Shown here: positions 6,825-13,277 of the stretch, one piece after another | How positions within the stretch are numbered: position 1 is the stretch's first letter | Layout of the letters: each line of letters opens with the position of its first letter | From: DASULA01 sp036278435 | GTDB taxonomy: Bacteria > Actinomycetota > Actinomycetes > Mycobacteriales > DASULA01 | Direction of reading: 5' to 3' | Assembly (NCBI GenBank): GCA_036278435.1 | Contig: DASULA010000011.1 | Location: 1-14,061 of the forward strand | DNA: 14,061 bases | The notes under the pieces: model-generated | Told to the model about the DNA's origin: nothing | Databases searched by the model: none | The model's input: only the letters and a program-made list of their open reading frames with translations | Made by a program: the position numbers and the translations under genes

Positions 6825-6838
6825 TGAAAGCGCTTCCA
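6825..6838. promoter_or_regulatory. LacI-family-type operator (imperfect)
   Basis: TGAAAGCGCTTCCA is a 14-bp dyad around a central CG, with one mismatched pair. It is the same motif as the perfect site at 7029-7042. LacI-family regulators of plant-sugar genes in Gram-positive bacteria bind sites of this form. It sits directly at the minus-strand promoter, so sugar-released repression is expected. Confidence 0.7.
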
Positions 6839-6866
6839 TGTTCGGAGCGTGATTCTGCTGTGTCAA
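6838..6866 (-). promoter_or_regulatory. Predicted promoter of the minus-strand glycosidase
   Basis: On the minus strand TTGACA (6866-6861) is followed after exactly 17 bases by GAACAT (6843-6838), a fair -10 match. The LacI-type operator begins at the last base of the -10, so a bound repressor would cover the transcription start. Confidence 0.65.
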
Positions 6867-6932
6867 GGAGTCGGGACAAACAGTGCGTGCCGCCTCAACC
6901 GGGCCCGAGCCTGATCACCGAACGGGAACGTG

Positions 6933-6961
6933 TTGACACGACATGGACCCGGGTCCACTCT
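6933..6961 (+). promoter_or_regulatory. Possible promoter of the GH6 cellulase
   Basis: A consensus -35 TTGACA (6933-6938) is followed after 17 bases by CACTCT (6956-6961), a weak -10. The spacer is occupied by a perfect 14-bp palindrome. The -10 assignment is uncertain. Confidence 0.45.
6944..6957. promoter_or_regulatory. Perfect 14-bp palindrome in the promoter spacer
   Basis: TGGACCCGGGTCCA is a perfect dyad. It differs from the AAAGCGCTTT operators and sits just after the TTGACA box, where a bound regulator would block RNA polymerase. The binding factor is unknown. Confidence 0.4.
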
Positions 6962-7028
6962 ATGAATGCGCTATCACATCCCGGGATGGCGTCCACCCCC
7001 CGCCGCAGTCGTGGTCGCGTTCCGAGTC

Positions 7029-7042
7029 TGAAAGCGCTTTCA
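7029..7042. promoter_or_regulatory. LacI-family-type operator (perfect)
   Basis: TGAAAGCGCTTTCA is a perfect 14-bp palindrome, 24 bases ahead of the GH6 start codon and downstream of the candidate promoter. Together with the site at 6825 it could allow looping across the divergent region. It also fits the general cre-like pattern of LacI/CcpA-type sites. The regulator gene is not in the window. Confidence 0.75.
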
Positions 7043-7065
7043 TCCCCCGATGGAGAGGTCCCGCC

Positions 7066-8451
7066 GTGCAGCGTCCGATCCGGTCGGGAGCGAGCAGGAC
7101 GGCCCTGGCCGCCGCCCTGGCCATGCCCGTGCTCGCTCTGGCCCTCACCCAGATCGCCCCGCCCAGCGCCATGGCCGCGCCCTCGGCACCGCGACCGTCC
7201 GGAAGCATCGCCCCGACCACCCGGTTCTACCTCAACCCCGACTCCGCGGTGGTCAACTGGGTCGCGCAGAACCCGACCGACCCGCGCGAGCCGGCCATCG
7301 CCGGCCGGATCGCCAGCCAGCCGCAGGCCACCTGGTTCGCCAACTTCAGTCCCAGCACGGTCACCGCGGACGTGCGTTCGGTCACCGGCCCGGCGGCGGC
7401 TGCCGGCGAGGTGCCGGTGCTGGTCGTCTACGAGATCCCCAACCGTGACTGCGGCGGGGCCTCGGCCGGCGGGGCACCGGATCTGGCCAGCTACCAGGAC
7501 TGGGTCCAGCGCTTCTCCGCCGGCCTGGGCACCGGGCCAGTCGTGATCATCCTGGAACCGGACTCGCTGGCCCTGCAGACCTGCCTGAACGCCCAGCAGG
7601 TCACCGACCGGGACAACGCGCTCGGCCAGGCCGGGCGGACCATCCACGCCGCCGATCCGAACGCCAAGGTCTACATGGACTCCGGCCACTCCAACTGGAA
7701 CCCGCCGGCCGACCAGGCGGCGCGCCTGAACGCGGCGCAGGTCACCACCTCGGCCGACGGCATCTTCACCAACGTGTCGAACTTCGAGACCACCGCCGCC
7801 GAGCTGACGTTCACCAGGGCGATCCTGGCCAACCTCGGCAACCCGCCCAACCTGCACATCGTCGTGGACACCAGCCGCAACGGGAACGGCCCGGCACCCG
7901 GTGACCCGTTCTGCGACCCGCCCGGCCGGGCCCTGGGCACCAACCCGACGGCCGACACCGGCGCCGCGGACGTGGACGCGTTCCTGTGGGTCAAGCCCCC
8001 GGGCGAGGCCGACGGCTGCATCGCCGCGCCGGGGACGTTCGTGCCCGACTACGCCTTCGGCCTGACCGGCGGCACCACCGGCGGGGGCACGGGTGGCGGC
8101 ACCGGCGGCGGTACCGGTGGGGGTACCGGAACGCTGGCCTGCCAGGTCAGCTACGTCAACCAGACCGAGTGGGTCGGCGGCGTCGTGGCCAACCTGACCA
8201 TCACCAACACCGGCACCGCCCCGGTGAACGGGTGGACCCTGGCGTTCACCTTCCCCGGCGACCAGCACGTGACCAACTTCTGGAACTCCACGCTGACCCA
8301 GAGCGGCCACAACGTCACGGCCACCGACGCCGGGTTCAACGCGTCGATCCCGGCCGGCGGCAGCACCGGCATGGGCTTCCAGGGCACCTGGGGCACCAGC
8401 GACGCGCCTCCGACGAGCTTCACCCTCAACGGCACCGCCTGCACCACCTGA
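7066..8451 (+). CDS. Secreted GH6 cellulase (endoglucanase/cellobiohydrolase) with CBM2
   Basis: A 461-residue secreted enzyme hydrolysing beta-1,4-glucan by an inverting mechanism. The GTG at 7066 is chosen because an SD (GGAGAGG, 7052-7058) lies 7 bases upstream and the signal peptide follows (RPIRSGASR, a hydrophobic stretch, then cleavage near AMAA, residue 38). The GH6 domain (about 45-334) shows both family signatures: VVYEIPNRDC (D128) and IILEPDSLA with the catalytic acid D166. It also has VDTSRNG (D268) and WVKPPGEADG. A Gly/Thr linker built of GGGT repeats (about 335-357) leads to a C-terminal CBM2 (358-461; C359 and C459). The catalytic domain size fits GH6 endoglucanases. The gene is divergent from the Fn3/CBM2 glycosidase and carries its own LacI-type operator, so the two probably form one cellulose/hemicellulose regulon. 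Confidence 0.95.
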   Translation: MQRPIRSGASRTALAAALAMPVLALALTQIAPPSAMAAPSAPRPSGSIAPTTRFYLNPDSAVVNWVAQNPTDPREPAIAGRIASQPQATWFANFSPSTVTADVRSVTGPAAAAGEVPVLVVYEIPNRDCGGASAGGAPDLASYQDWVQRFSAGLGTGPVVIILEPDSLALQTCLNAQQVTDRDNALGQAGRTIHAADPNAKVYMDSGHSNWNPPADQAARLNAAQVTTSADGIFTNVSNFETTAAELTFTRAILANLGNPPNLHIVVDTSRNGNGPAPGDPFCDPPGRALGTNPTADTGAADVDAFLWVKPPGEADGCIAAPGTFVPDYAFGLTGGTTGGGTGGGTGGGTGGGTGTLACQVSYVNQTEWVGGVVANLTITNTGTAPVNGWTLAFTFPGDQHVTNFWNSTLTQSGHNVTATDAGFNASIPAGGSTGMGFQGTWGTSDAPPTSFTLNGTACTT

Positions 8452-8471
8452 ACAGCCCTGGACGGCCCTGG

Positions 8472-8514
8472 ACGGGCGGGCGCGGACCCGACGAGCGCTC
8501 CCGCGCCCGCCCGT
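8472..8514 (+). terminator. Terminator of the GH6 gene
   Basis: Perfect 14-bp arms ACGGGCGGGCGCGG (8472-8485) and CCGCGCCCGCCCGT (8501-8514) enclose a 15-base loop, 20 bases after the GH6 stop codon. It is very GC-rich and has no T-tract, as is common in actinomycetes. Confidence 0.8.
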
Positions 8515-8552
8515 GGCCAAGTCCTACCGCCGCCCCATTAGGCGTGACCCGT

Positions 8553-8583
8553 CGCCGGTCCCCACGGGATCATGAGACCGGCG
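8553..8583. repeat. Inverted repeat ahead of the CoA-transferase gene
   Basis: CGCCGGTC (8553-8560) and GACCGGCG (8576-8583) form an 8-bp stem with a 15-base loop. It lies between the GH6 terminator and the CoA-transferase start, so it may be a second terminator or a leader structure. The rest of 8515-8679 shows no gene. Confidence 0.4.
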
Positions 8584-8679
8584 GCGCGACGTCGAGCGGA
8601 CCGGTCCGACCCCGCACCCACCGGTGCCCGCCGCCACTCTGCCTGCCGTGCGACAGGCCGACCGAGTGGAGGTCCCCGA

Positions 8680-9873
8680 ATGGACTCAGCGCTGTCCGGT
8701 GTCACCGTCGTCGATCTCACCCAGGTGATGGCCGGACCGTTCTGCACCCAACTGCTCGCCGACTTCGGGGCACGGGTCATCAAGGTCGAACGGCCCGGCG
8801 CCGGGGACCAGTCTCGCCGCTCGATGGGCCACCCGATGAGGGGCGAGGACAGCGCCGCGTTCCTGGCGATCAACCGGAACAAGCACAGCGTGGCCGTCGA
8901 CCTGAAGACCGCGCGGGGCCGCCAACTGGCCCAGCGCATGGCCGGGGCCGCGGACGTCTTCGTGCAGAACTTCCGACCCGGGGTGGTCGGCGACCTGGGG
9001 CTGGACTACCCGACCCTCTCGGCGCTGAATCCGGGCCTGGTGTACGCGTCGATCTCCGGCTTCGGACAGCACGGGCCGTACGTCCAGCGGCCCGGCTACG
9101 ACCTGATCGCGCAGGCCATGTCCGGTGTGATGAGCGTCACCGGCAATCCGGGGGAACCGCCGGTGAAGGCCGGTATCCCGATCGGTGATCTGGCCGCCGG
9201 GCTGTTCACCGCGTTCGGCGTGGTGTCCGCGCTGCACGCCCGCGGGCGCACCGGGCTGGGCCAGCACGTGGACGTCAGCCTGCTCGACTCGGCGTTCGCC
9301 CTGTCGGTGTGGGAGACCGCCGAGCTGTGGTCCACCGGCCGGGTGCCCGGACGGCTGGGTTCGGCGCACCGGGTCCTGGCGCCGTACCAGGCGCTGCGCG
9401 CCCGGGACGGATACCTGACCGTCGGCGCCAACAACGACCGCCAGTGGCGGGGGCTGTGTGCGACGATCGGGCGGGAGGACCTGTTGGCCGACCCGCGGTT
9501 CAGTTCGAACACGGCCCGGCTGGACAACCGGGAACCCCTGGCAGCGGAATTGGAGGCCACGTTGCGGACCAGGGACGTGGCCGACTGGGTGGCCGACCTG
9601 CTGGCCGCCGGGGTGCCGTGCGGCCCGATCCAGGACTACGCGCAGGCATCGGCCGACCCGCAACTCGGCGAACGCGACATGGTCGCCACGGTCGACCATC
9701 CGGTGGAGGGAACCATGCGGGTACTGGGGATTCCGGTCAGGCTGAGCGCCACCCCCGGACGGGTGGTCGACCCGGCCCCGCTGCTCGGCCAGCACACCCG
9801 GGCCGTGCTGGCCTGGCTGGGCCTGTCCGAGCGGGAGGTCGACGAGTTGTTCGAACAGGGCGTGGTGGCATGA
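8680..9873 (+). CDS. Family III (CaiB/BaiF) CoA-transferase
   Basis: A 397-residue cytoplasmic enzyme that moves coenzyme A between carboxylic acids. The ATG at 8680 is set by GGAGG (8668-8672) 7 bases upstream. An in-frame ATG at 8572 would add an Arg/Pro-rich stretch not expected in this family. Family III marks include the N-terminal LSGVTVVDLTQVMAGPFCTQLLADFGARVIK-type start (here residues 5-34), VEVERPGAGDQSR-like KVERPGAGD, NRNKHSVAVDLK, NFRPGVVGDLGLDY and ISGFGQHGPY. The conserved catalytic aspartate is D170 in PIGDLAAGLF. Length is normal. A crotonase-fold gene follows 76 bases later on the same strand, so the two likely form a unit that activates an acid as its CoA ester and then modifies it. 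The substrate cannot be read from the sequence. Confidence 0.94.
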   Translation: MDSALSGVTVVDLTQVMAGPFCTQLLADFGARVIKVERPGAGDQSRRSMGHPMRGEDSAAFLAINRNKHSVAVDLKTARGRQLAQRMAGAADVFVQNFRPGVVGDLGLDYPTLSALNPGLVYASISGFGQHGPYVQRPGYDLIAQAMSGVMSVTGNPGEPPVKAGIPIGDLAAGLFTAFGVVSALHARGRTGLGQHVDVSLLDSAFALSVWETAELWSTGRVPGRLGSAHRVLAPYQALRARDGYLTVGANNDRQWRGLCATIGREDLLADPRFSSNTARLDNREPLAAELEATLRTRDVADWVADLLAAGVPCGPIQDYAQASADPQLGERDMVATVDHPVEGTMRVLGIPVRLSATPGRVVDPAPLLGQHTRAVLAWLGLSEREVDELFEQGVVA

Positions 9874-9918
9874 GCGAGCCTTGGCGAGCGAATCAGGCAG
9901 CACAGTGCGCCGGTGCCT

Positions 9919-9952
9919 CATGCCCGCCCGCAGCGAAGCGAGGACGGGCATG
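9919..9952. repeat. Inverted repeat covering the crotonase start codon
   Basis: CATGCCCG (9919-9926) and CGGGCATG (9945-9952) are perfect 8-bp arms. The right arm contains the ATG at 9950, and the loop contains the AGGA site. A hairpin here would hide the translation start. The surrounding GCGAGC/GCGAAGCGAGG wording looks like a repetitive intergenic sequence. Confidence 0.5.
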
Positions 9953-10828
9953 AGCGCGAACCAGCCCGACCGCTCGCCAGGCCCCGAGGCGGACCCCGCA
10001 GCCGTCACCAAGGCGGCCACACAGGCGGCCACAGAAGTGGTCACCAAGGCACCGCCGGACGGCCAGGTGCTGCTGAGCCGGGAGGGTCCGGTCGCGATGG
10101 TGACGTTCCACCGTCCGCACGCGCGCAACGCGATGACCTGGCCGATGTACGCCGAACTGGCCCGGCTGTGCGACGTGCTGGACGCCGACTCCTCGGTGCG
10201 GGTGGTGGTGCTGCGCGGGGCCGGCCAGCGGGCGTTCGTGGCCGGCACCGACATCGCCGAGTTCACCGAGTTCACCGATGCCGCCGACGGGGTGGCCTAC
10301 GAGCGGCGCCTGGTGGCGATACTCGACCGGCTGGAGTCGCTCACCGTGCCCACCGTCGCGGCCGTGCGCGGCTGGGCGACCGGCGGCGGCATGGCCATCG
10401 CGTCGAGCTGTGACCTGCGGGTGTGCACACCGGACAGTCGGTTCGCCGTCCCGATCGCCCGCACTCTGGGCAACTGCCTGTCGATGGCCACCTACTGGCG
10501 GTTGGTGCACCTGCTCGGCGCCTCCCGCACCGCCCAGTTGCTGCTGCTCGCCTCGGAACTGGACGCGCCCACGGCGTTGGCCTGCGGGTACGTCGCCCGG
10601 GTGGCCACCGAGCGGTCGCTGGACGACGAGGTACGCGACGTGTGCGAGCGGCTGCTGGGCCACGCACCGCTGACCATCGCCGCGACCCGCCAGGCGCTGC
10701 GCCGGATCCGGCCGGCCGACCTGCCCGACGGTGAGGACCTGGTCGCCGCCTGCTACGGCAGCCAGGACTTCGCCGAAGGCGTCCGCGCCTTCCTCGACAA
10801 GCGCCCGCCGCACTGGCAGGGCCGCTAG
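9950..10828 (+). CDS. Crotonase-fold enoyl-CoA hydratase/isomerase family protein, non-canonical active site
   Basis: A 292-residue cytoplasmic crotonase-superfamily protein. The ATG at 9950 (AGGA at 9941-9944) is preferred; ATG 9920 and TTG 9881 lie upstream in frame. After an Ala/Thr-rich N-terminal extension (to about residue 37), the fold is clear: VAMVTFHRPHARNAM, AFVAGTDIAEF (first oxyanion-hole strand), GWATGGGMAIASSCDLRV and RFAVPIARTLGNCL. Canonical hydratases have Glu after GGGC and Glu in the QPE motif. Here the equivalent residues are Ala (149) and Ile (169), so water addition by the usual mechanism is unlikely. It may act as an isomerase, thioesterase-like enzyme or another crotonase type. 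Its place after the CoA-transferase gene suggests an acyl-CoA substrate made by that enzyme. Sequence similarity to the family is firm; the reaction is unknown. Confidence 0.88.
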   Translation: MSANQPDRSPGPEADPAAVTKAATQAATEVVTKAPPDGQVLLSREGPVAMVTFHRPHARNAMTWPMYAELARLCDVLDADSSVRVVVLRGAGQRAFVAGTDIAEFTEFTDAADGVAYERRLVAILDRLESLTVPTVAAVRGWATGGGMAIASSCDLRVCTPDSRFAVPIARTLGNCLSMATYWRLVHLLGASRTAQLLLLASELDAPTALACGYVARVATERSLDDEVRDVCERLLGHAPLTIAATRQALRRIRPADLPDGEDLVAACYGSQDFAEGVRAFLDKRPPHWQGR

Positions 10829-10860
10829 CCCCCGACCAGCGCCGCCCACCGGCCCGCACC

Positions 10861-10938
10861 TGAGGTTTTCGCGAGAAAACCTACGTCGGTAACCGGTTAC
10901 CCCTGAGGTTTTCGCGAGAAAACCTCAACCTGGGTGGG
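10861..10938 (+). repeat. 78-bp triple-dyad element, copy 1
   Basis: The order is: hairpin (arms AGGTTTTC and GAAAACCT around GCGA, 10863-10882); perfect palindrome GGTAACCGGTTACC (10888-10901); second hairpin (arms TGAGGTTTTC and GAAAACCTCA around GCGA, 10904-10927); tail ACCTGGGTGGG. Dyad centres are 22 and 21 bp apart. The element lies 32 bases after the crotonase stop and 84 bases before the reductase start. It matches the reverse complement of 13159-13236 at 69 of 78 positions without gaps. It could be a tandem terminator, an operator array or a mobile-element end. Confidence 0.85.
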
Positions 10939-11022
10939 CTCGTTGGGGGCTCCGGCGAGGGGGGCGCATGGGTGGGGTATGAGAGCATTCGGGCATCGGG
11001 CCGGGACGCGAGGGAGTGGGCG

Positions 11023-12024
11023 ATGGAGCAGCGCAGGCTGGGAGCCGACGGGCCGTGGGTGTCGGCGATCGGGCTGGGCTGCATGGGCATGAGCTTCGCC
11101 TACGGCACCCGCGACGACACCGAGTCCACCCGCACTGTGCACCGCGCCCTGGACCTGGGCGTGACCCACCTGGACACCGCCGACATGTACGGCTTCGGGC
11201 ACAACGAGGAGCTGGTGGGCCGGGCGATCGCCGGGCGACGGGACGAGGTGGTGCTGGCCACCAAGTTCGGCAACCGGATCGGCGAGCCGGGACCGGACGG
11301 CGCGCGCCCCCGCTGGGTGGACACCTCCGCGTCCTGGGTGCGCCAGGCGTGTACCGCGTCGCTGTCCCGGCTGGGTGTGGGCACCATCGACCTGTACTAC
11401 GCGCACCGGCGCGACCCGGCCACACCGATCGCCGAGACGGTCGGGGCGATGGCCGACCTGGTGACCGAGGGCAAGGTCCGCTGGCTGGGGCTGTCCGAGG
11501 TCAGCCCGGCCACCCTGCGGGCGGCGCATGCGGTGCACCCGATCACCGCGGTGCAGATGGAGTACTCACTGTCCACCCGGGACGTCGTCGACGGCGAGAT
11601 GCTGGACACCTGCCGCGAACTGGGGGTGTCCCTGGTGGCCTACGCCCCGTTCGGCCGGGGCCTGCTCACCGGCACCATCACGTCGAGGGAACAGTTCGCC
11701 GATGGTGACTTCCGGCAGCGTGCGCCGCGCTTCTCTGAGCAGAACCTGGGGGCGAACCTGGCCCTGGTGGGCAACCTGCGCGAGGTCGCCGCCGAGATCG
11801 GCTGCACCCCCGGGCAGGCCGCCCTGGCCTGGGTGCTGGCCCAGGGCACCGACATCGTGGCGATCCCCGGCACCAAGCGGGTCCGGTACCTGGAGGAGAA
11901 CGTCGCCGCCGCCGACGTCAGGCTGACCGCCGACCAGATCGACCGCCTCGACGCCGCGGTCCCACCCGGCGCCGTGGCCGGCGACCGCTACCCCGCCGCC
12001 GGCATGCGCACCGTCGGCCACTAG
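11023..12024 (+). CDS. Aldo/keto reductase
   Basis: A 333-residue NADPH-dependent cytoplasmic oxidoreductase. The ATG at 11023 is chosen because GGGAG (11012-11016) precedes it and homologues start with this short RRLGADGPWVSAIGLGCMGM lead. An upstream in-frame start at 10972 lacks an SD. The (beta/alpha)8 fold shows the full catalytic tetrad: D51 in THLDTADMYG, Y56, K81 in LATKFGN and H128 in YYAHRRD. Further family marks are GLSEVSPATLRAA, VQMEYSLSTRD, YAPFGRGLLTG and the C-terminal cofactor motif IPGTKRVRYLEEN. Length and motifs fit the YakC/AKR13-like group acting on small aldehydes or ketones. The 78-bp element lies directly upstream. The gene converges on the BtuF-like gene, so the two are not one operon, but both follow a copy of the same element. 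Confidence 0.94.
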   Translation: MEQRRLGADGPWVSAIGLGCMGMSFAYGTRDDTESTRTVHRALDLGVTHLDTADMYGFGHNEELVGRAIAGRRDEVVLATKFGNRIGEPGPDGARPRWVDTSASWVRQACTASLSRLGVGTIDLYYAHRRDPATPIAETVGAMADLVTEGKVRWLGLSEVSPATLRAAHAVHPITAVQMEYSLSTRDVVDGEMLDTCRELGVSLVAYAPFGRGLLTGTITSREQFADGDFRQRAPRFSEQNLGANLALVGNLREVAAEIGCTPGQAALAWVLAQGTDIVAIPGTKRVRYLEENVAAADVRLTADQIDRLDAAVPPGAVAGDRYPAAGMRTVGH

Positions 12025-12147
12025 CCGACGTTCATACCAGGCCGGTCATCATCGGCGGTCTCGTCATCCGACGACCGACAACTCATTGGCACCTCCAGAT
12101 TGACGCGCACCATTCACAGATCCGGAAGTTCCTGATTGTGGCGCGGG

Positions 12148-13068
12148 TCAATTTCCGGCCGGGACGCGGCGCGCCTCGGATCGGGTGACCGGCGGGTCGG
12201 GGTTCAGGCCGTGGAGGACGTGGGCCAGGATCTCGGCGCCGCGTACCACCCGGGGGCCGGGGCGGTTGAAGTAGGCCGGGCCGTCGAGCACCCACACCGC
12301 GCCGGCCCGGACCGCGGGCAGTTCGTCCCAGCCGGGCAGCGCGGTGAGCAGGTGCAGTTCGGCCAGGGTCCGTTCCGGAGCCAGGCCGCACGGCAGGAGC
12401 AGCAGCACGTCCGGGCCGGCGTCCAGCACGGCCCGCCAGGGCACCGGCCGGGTGTGCTGGCCGGCCTCGGCCAGCAGCGGGACCCCACCGGCGTGCTCGA
12501 TCTGCTCGGGCACCCAGTGCCCGGCCGGCCACACCGGGTCGAGCCACTCGATCGCGGCCACCCGGGGCCGAGGCCGGGCGGCCACCCGCTGGCGAACCGC
12601 GTCCAGGCGCCGCCGCAACTCCCCGGCTCGCCCGGCCGCCGCCGCGCCGACGCCCAGCGCATCGCCCACCTGCCGCAGGCAGTCGAACACCCCGGCCAGG
12701 GTGCGCGGTTGCAGGCTGATCACCCGCGGCCCGGCGTCGAGCACCCGCACCGCGTCGGACACCCGCCGGTAGGACACCGCACAGACCTCACACAGGTCCT
12801 GGGTGAGCACGACGTCCGGGGCCAGTCGGGCCAGCAGATCAGTGTCCAACGTGTACAGTGATGAACCCTGGTGGGCAGATCCGCCGACCGCGTCGGAGAT
12901 CTCCCGGCTACTGGCGGTGGACGGGTCCACCGCGCTGGCGGTGACCACCGGCACCGCGTCGACGCCGGCCGGCCAGTCGCACTCGTGGGTGCGCCCGACC
13001 AGGTCTGGCAGCAGGCCCAGTTCGGCCACCATGTCGGTGGCCGCCGGCAGCAGCGACACGATACGCAT
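12148..13068 (-). CDS. BtuF-like cobalamin/metal-chelate-binding protein without signal peptide
   Basis: A 306-residue protein of the periplasmic-binding-protein-like class III fold (BtuF/FhuD type). It begins directly with the first fold strand (MRIVSLLPAATDMVAELGLL), so there is no signal peptide or lipobox, and it is probably cytoplasmic. Similar leaderless proteins are common in actinobacteria and are usually called cobalamin-binding proteins. Visible marks are GRTHECDWP, LAPDVVLTQDLCEVCAVSY with a C-x2-C pair, VISLQPRTLAGVFDCLRQVG, VAAIEWLDPVWPAGHWVPE and the C-terminal GPAYFNRPGPR. No permease or ATPase gene adjoins it, so import is not supported by context. The SD ahead of the start is weak. 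The second 78-bp element lies about 90 bases upstream of its start. No B12 riboswitch is visible in the leader. Confidence 0.88.
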   Translation of the reverse strand: MRIVSLLPAATDMVAELGLLPDLVGRTHECDWPAGVDAVPVVTASAVDPSTASSREISDAVGGSAHQGSSLYTLDTDLLARLAPDVVLTQDLCEVCAVSYRRVSDAVRVLDAGPRVISLQPRTLAGVFDCLRQVGDALGVGAAAAGRAGELRRRLDAVRQRVAARPRPRVAAIEWLDPVWPAGHWVPEQIEHAGGVPLLAEAGQHTRPVPWRAVLDAGPDVLLLLPCGLAPERTLAELHLLTALPGWDELPAVRAGAVWVLDGPAYFNRPGPRVVRGAEILAHVLHGLNPDPPVTRSEARRVPAGN

Positions 13069-13115
13069 GCCCGCAGCCTAGAAGAGCCAACCCGCGCCCA
13101 CCGGCCCGAGCCGGA

Positions 13116-13150
13116 GCACCGGCCGGTGCGGTGGCCAGCACTGCCGCACC
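13116..13150 (-). promoter_or_regulatory. Overlapping palindromes in the BtuF-like leader
   Basis: GCACCGGCCGGTGC (13116-13129) is a perfect 14-bp dyad. It overlaps a second stem, GGTGCGG (13125-13131) with CCGCACC (13144-13150). Only one can form at a time. They lie between the 78-bp element and the start codon and could be an operator or an alternative leader fold. Confidence 0.35.
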
Positions 13151-13158
13151 TCCTCCGC

Positions 13159-13236
13159 CCCACCCAGGTTGAGGTTTTCTCGCGAAAACCTCACAGGTAA
13201 CCGGTTACAAGGCGAGGTTTTCTCGCGAAAACCTCG
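13159..13236 (-). repeat. 78-bp triple-dyad element, copy 2 (inverted)
   Basis: On the minus strand this copy reads like copy 1. First comes a hairpin (13213-13236; arms of 10 bp, GCGA loop on the minus strand), then GTAACCGGTTAC (13197-13208), then a second hairpin (13170-13193), then the tail ACCTGGGTGGG (13169-13159). Centre spacings are again 22 and 21 bp. It lies 41 bases after the stop of the minus-strand surface-protein gene and 90 bases before the BtuF-like start, so its position relative to flanking genes mirrors copy 1. Confidence 0.85.
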
Positions 13237-13277
13237 GGCCGGGTCGGCGGGGTGAACGCTGCTGGCCACCGGGCTGG

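Larger units (their letters stand above)
6747..7065. promoter_or_regulatory. Divergent promoter region of the two glycosidase genes
   Basis: A 319-base gap without a convincing gene. It holds a well-formed minus-strand promoter, a plausible plus-strand promoter and three palindromes (6825-6838, 6944-6957, 7029-7042), described separately. It also contains the SD sites of both genes. Confidence 0.8.

Noticed and set aside
8068..8133. Tandem GGC-GGC-ACC-type repeats as a regulatory or CRISPR-like repeat
   Set aside because: They encode the Gly/Thr linker between the GH6 domain and CBM2, so the repetition is explained by the protein.
8686..10275. 529-residue minus-strand open frame opposite the CoA-transferase
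   Set aside because: The plus-strand frame has complete family III motifs and an SD. The antisense frame is an artefact of high GC.
12056..12077. Terminator between the convergent reductase and BtuF-like genes
   Set aside because: Only a short bulged stem (CGGT and CGTC with GACG and ACCG) is visible, too weak to list as a feature.
13069..13158. Cobalamin riboswitch ahead of the BtuF-like gene
   Set aside because: The leader of about 90 bases lacks the conserved B12-box and core arrangement. Only simple palindromes are present.
10939..13158. Transposase or recombinase inside the segment bracketed by the 78-bp elements
   Set aside because: Only the aldo/keto reductase and the BtuF-like gene are present. 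No DDE, HUH or tyrosine/serine recombinase motifs are seen in any frame, so autonomous mobility is unsupported.
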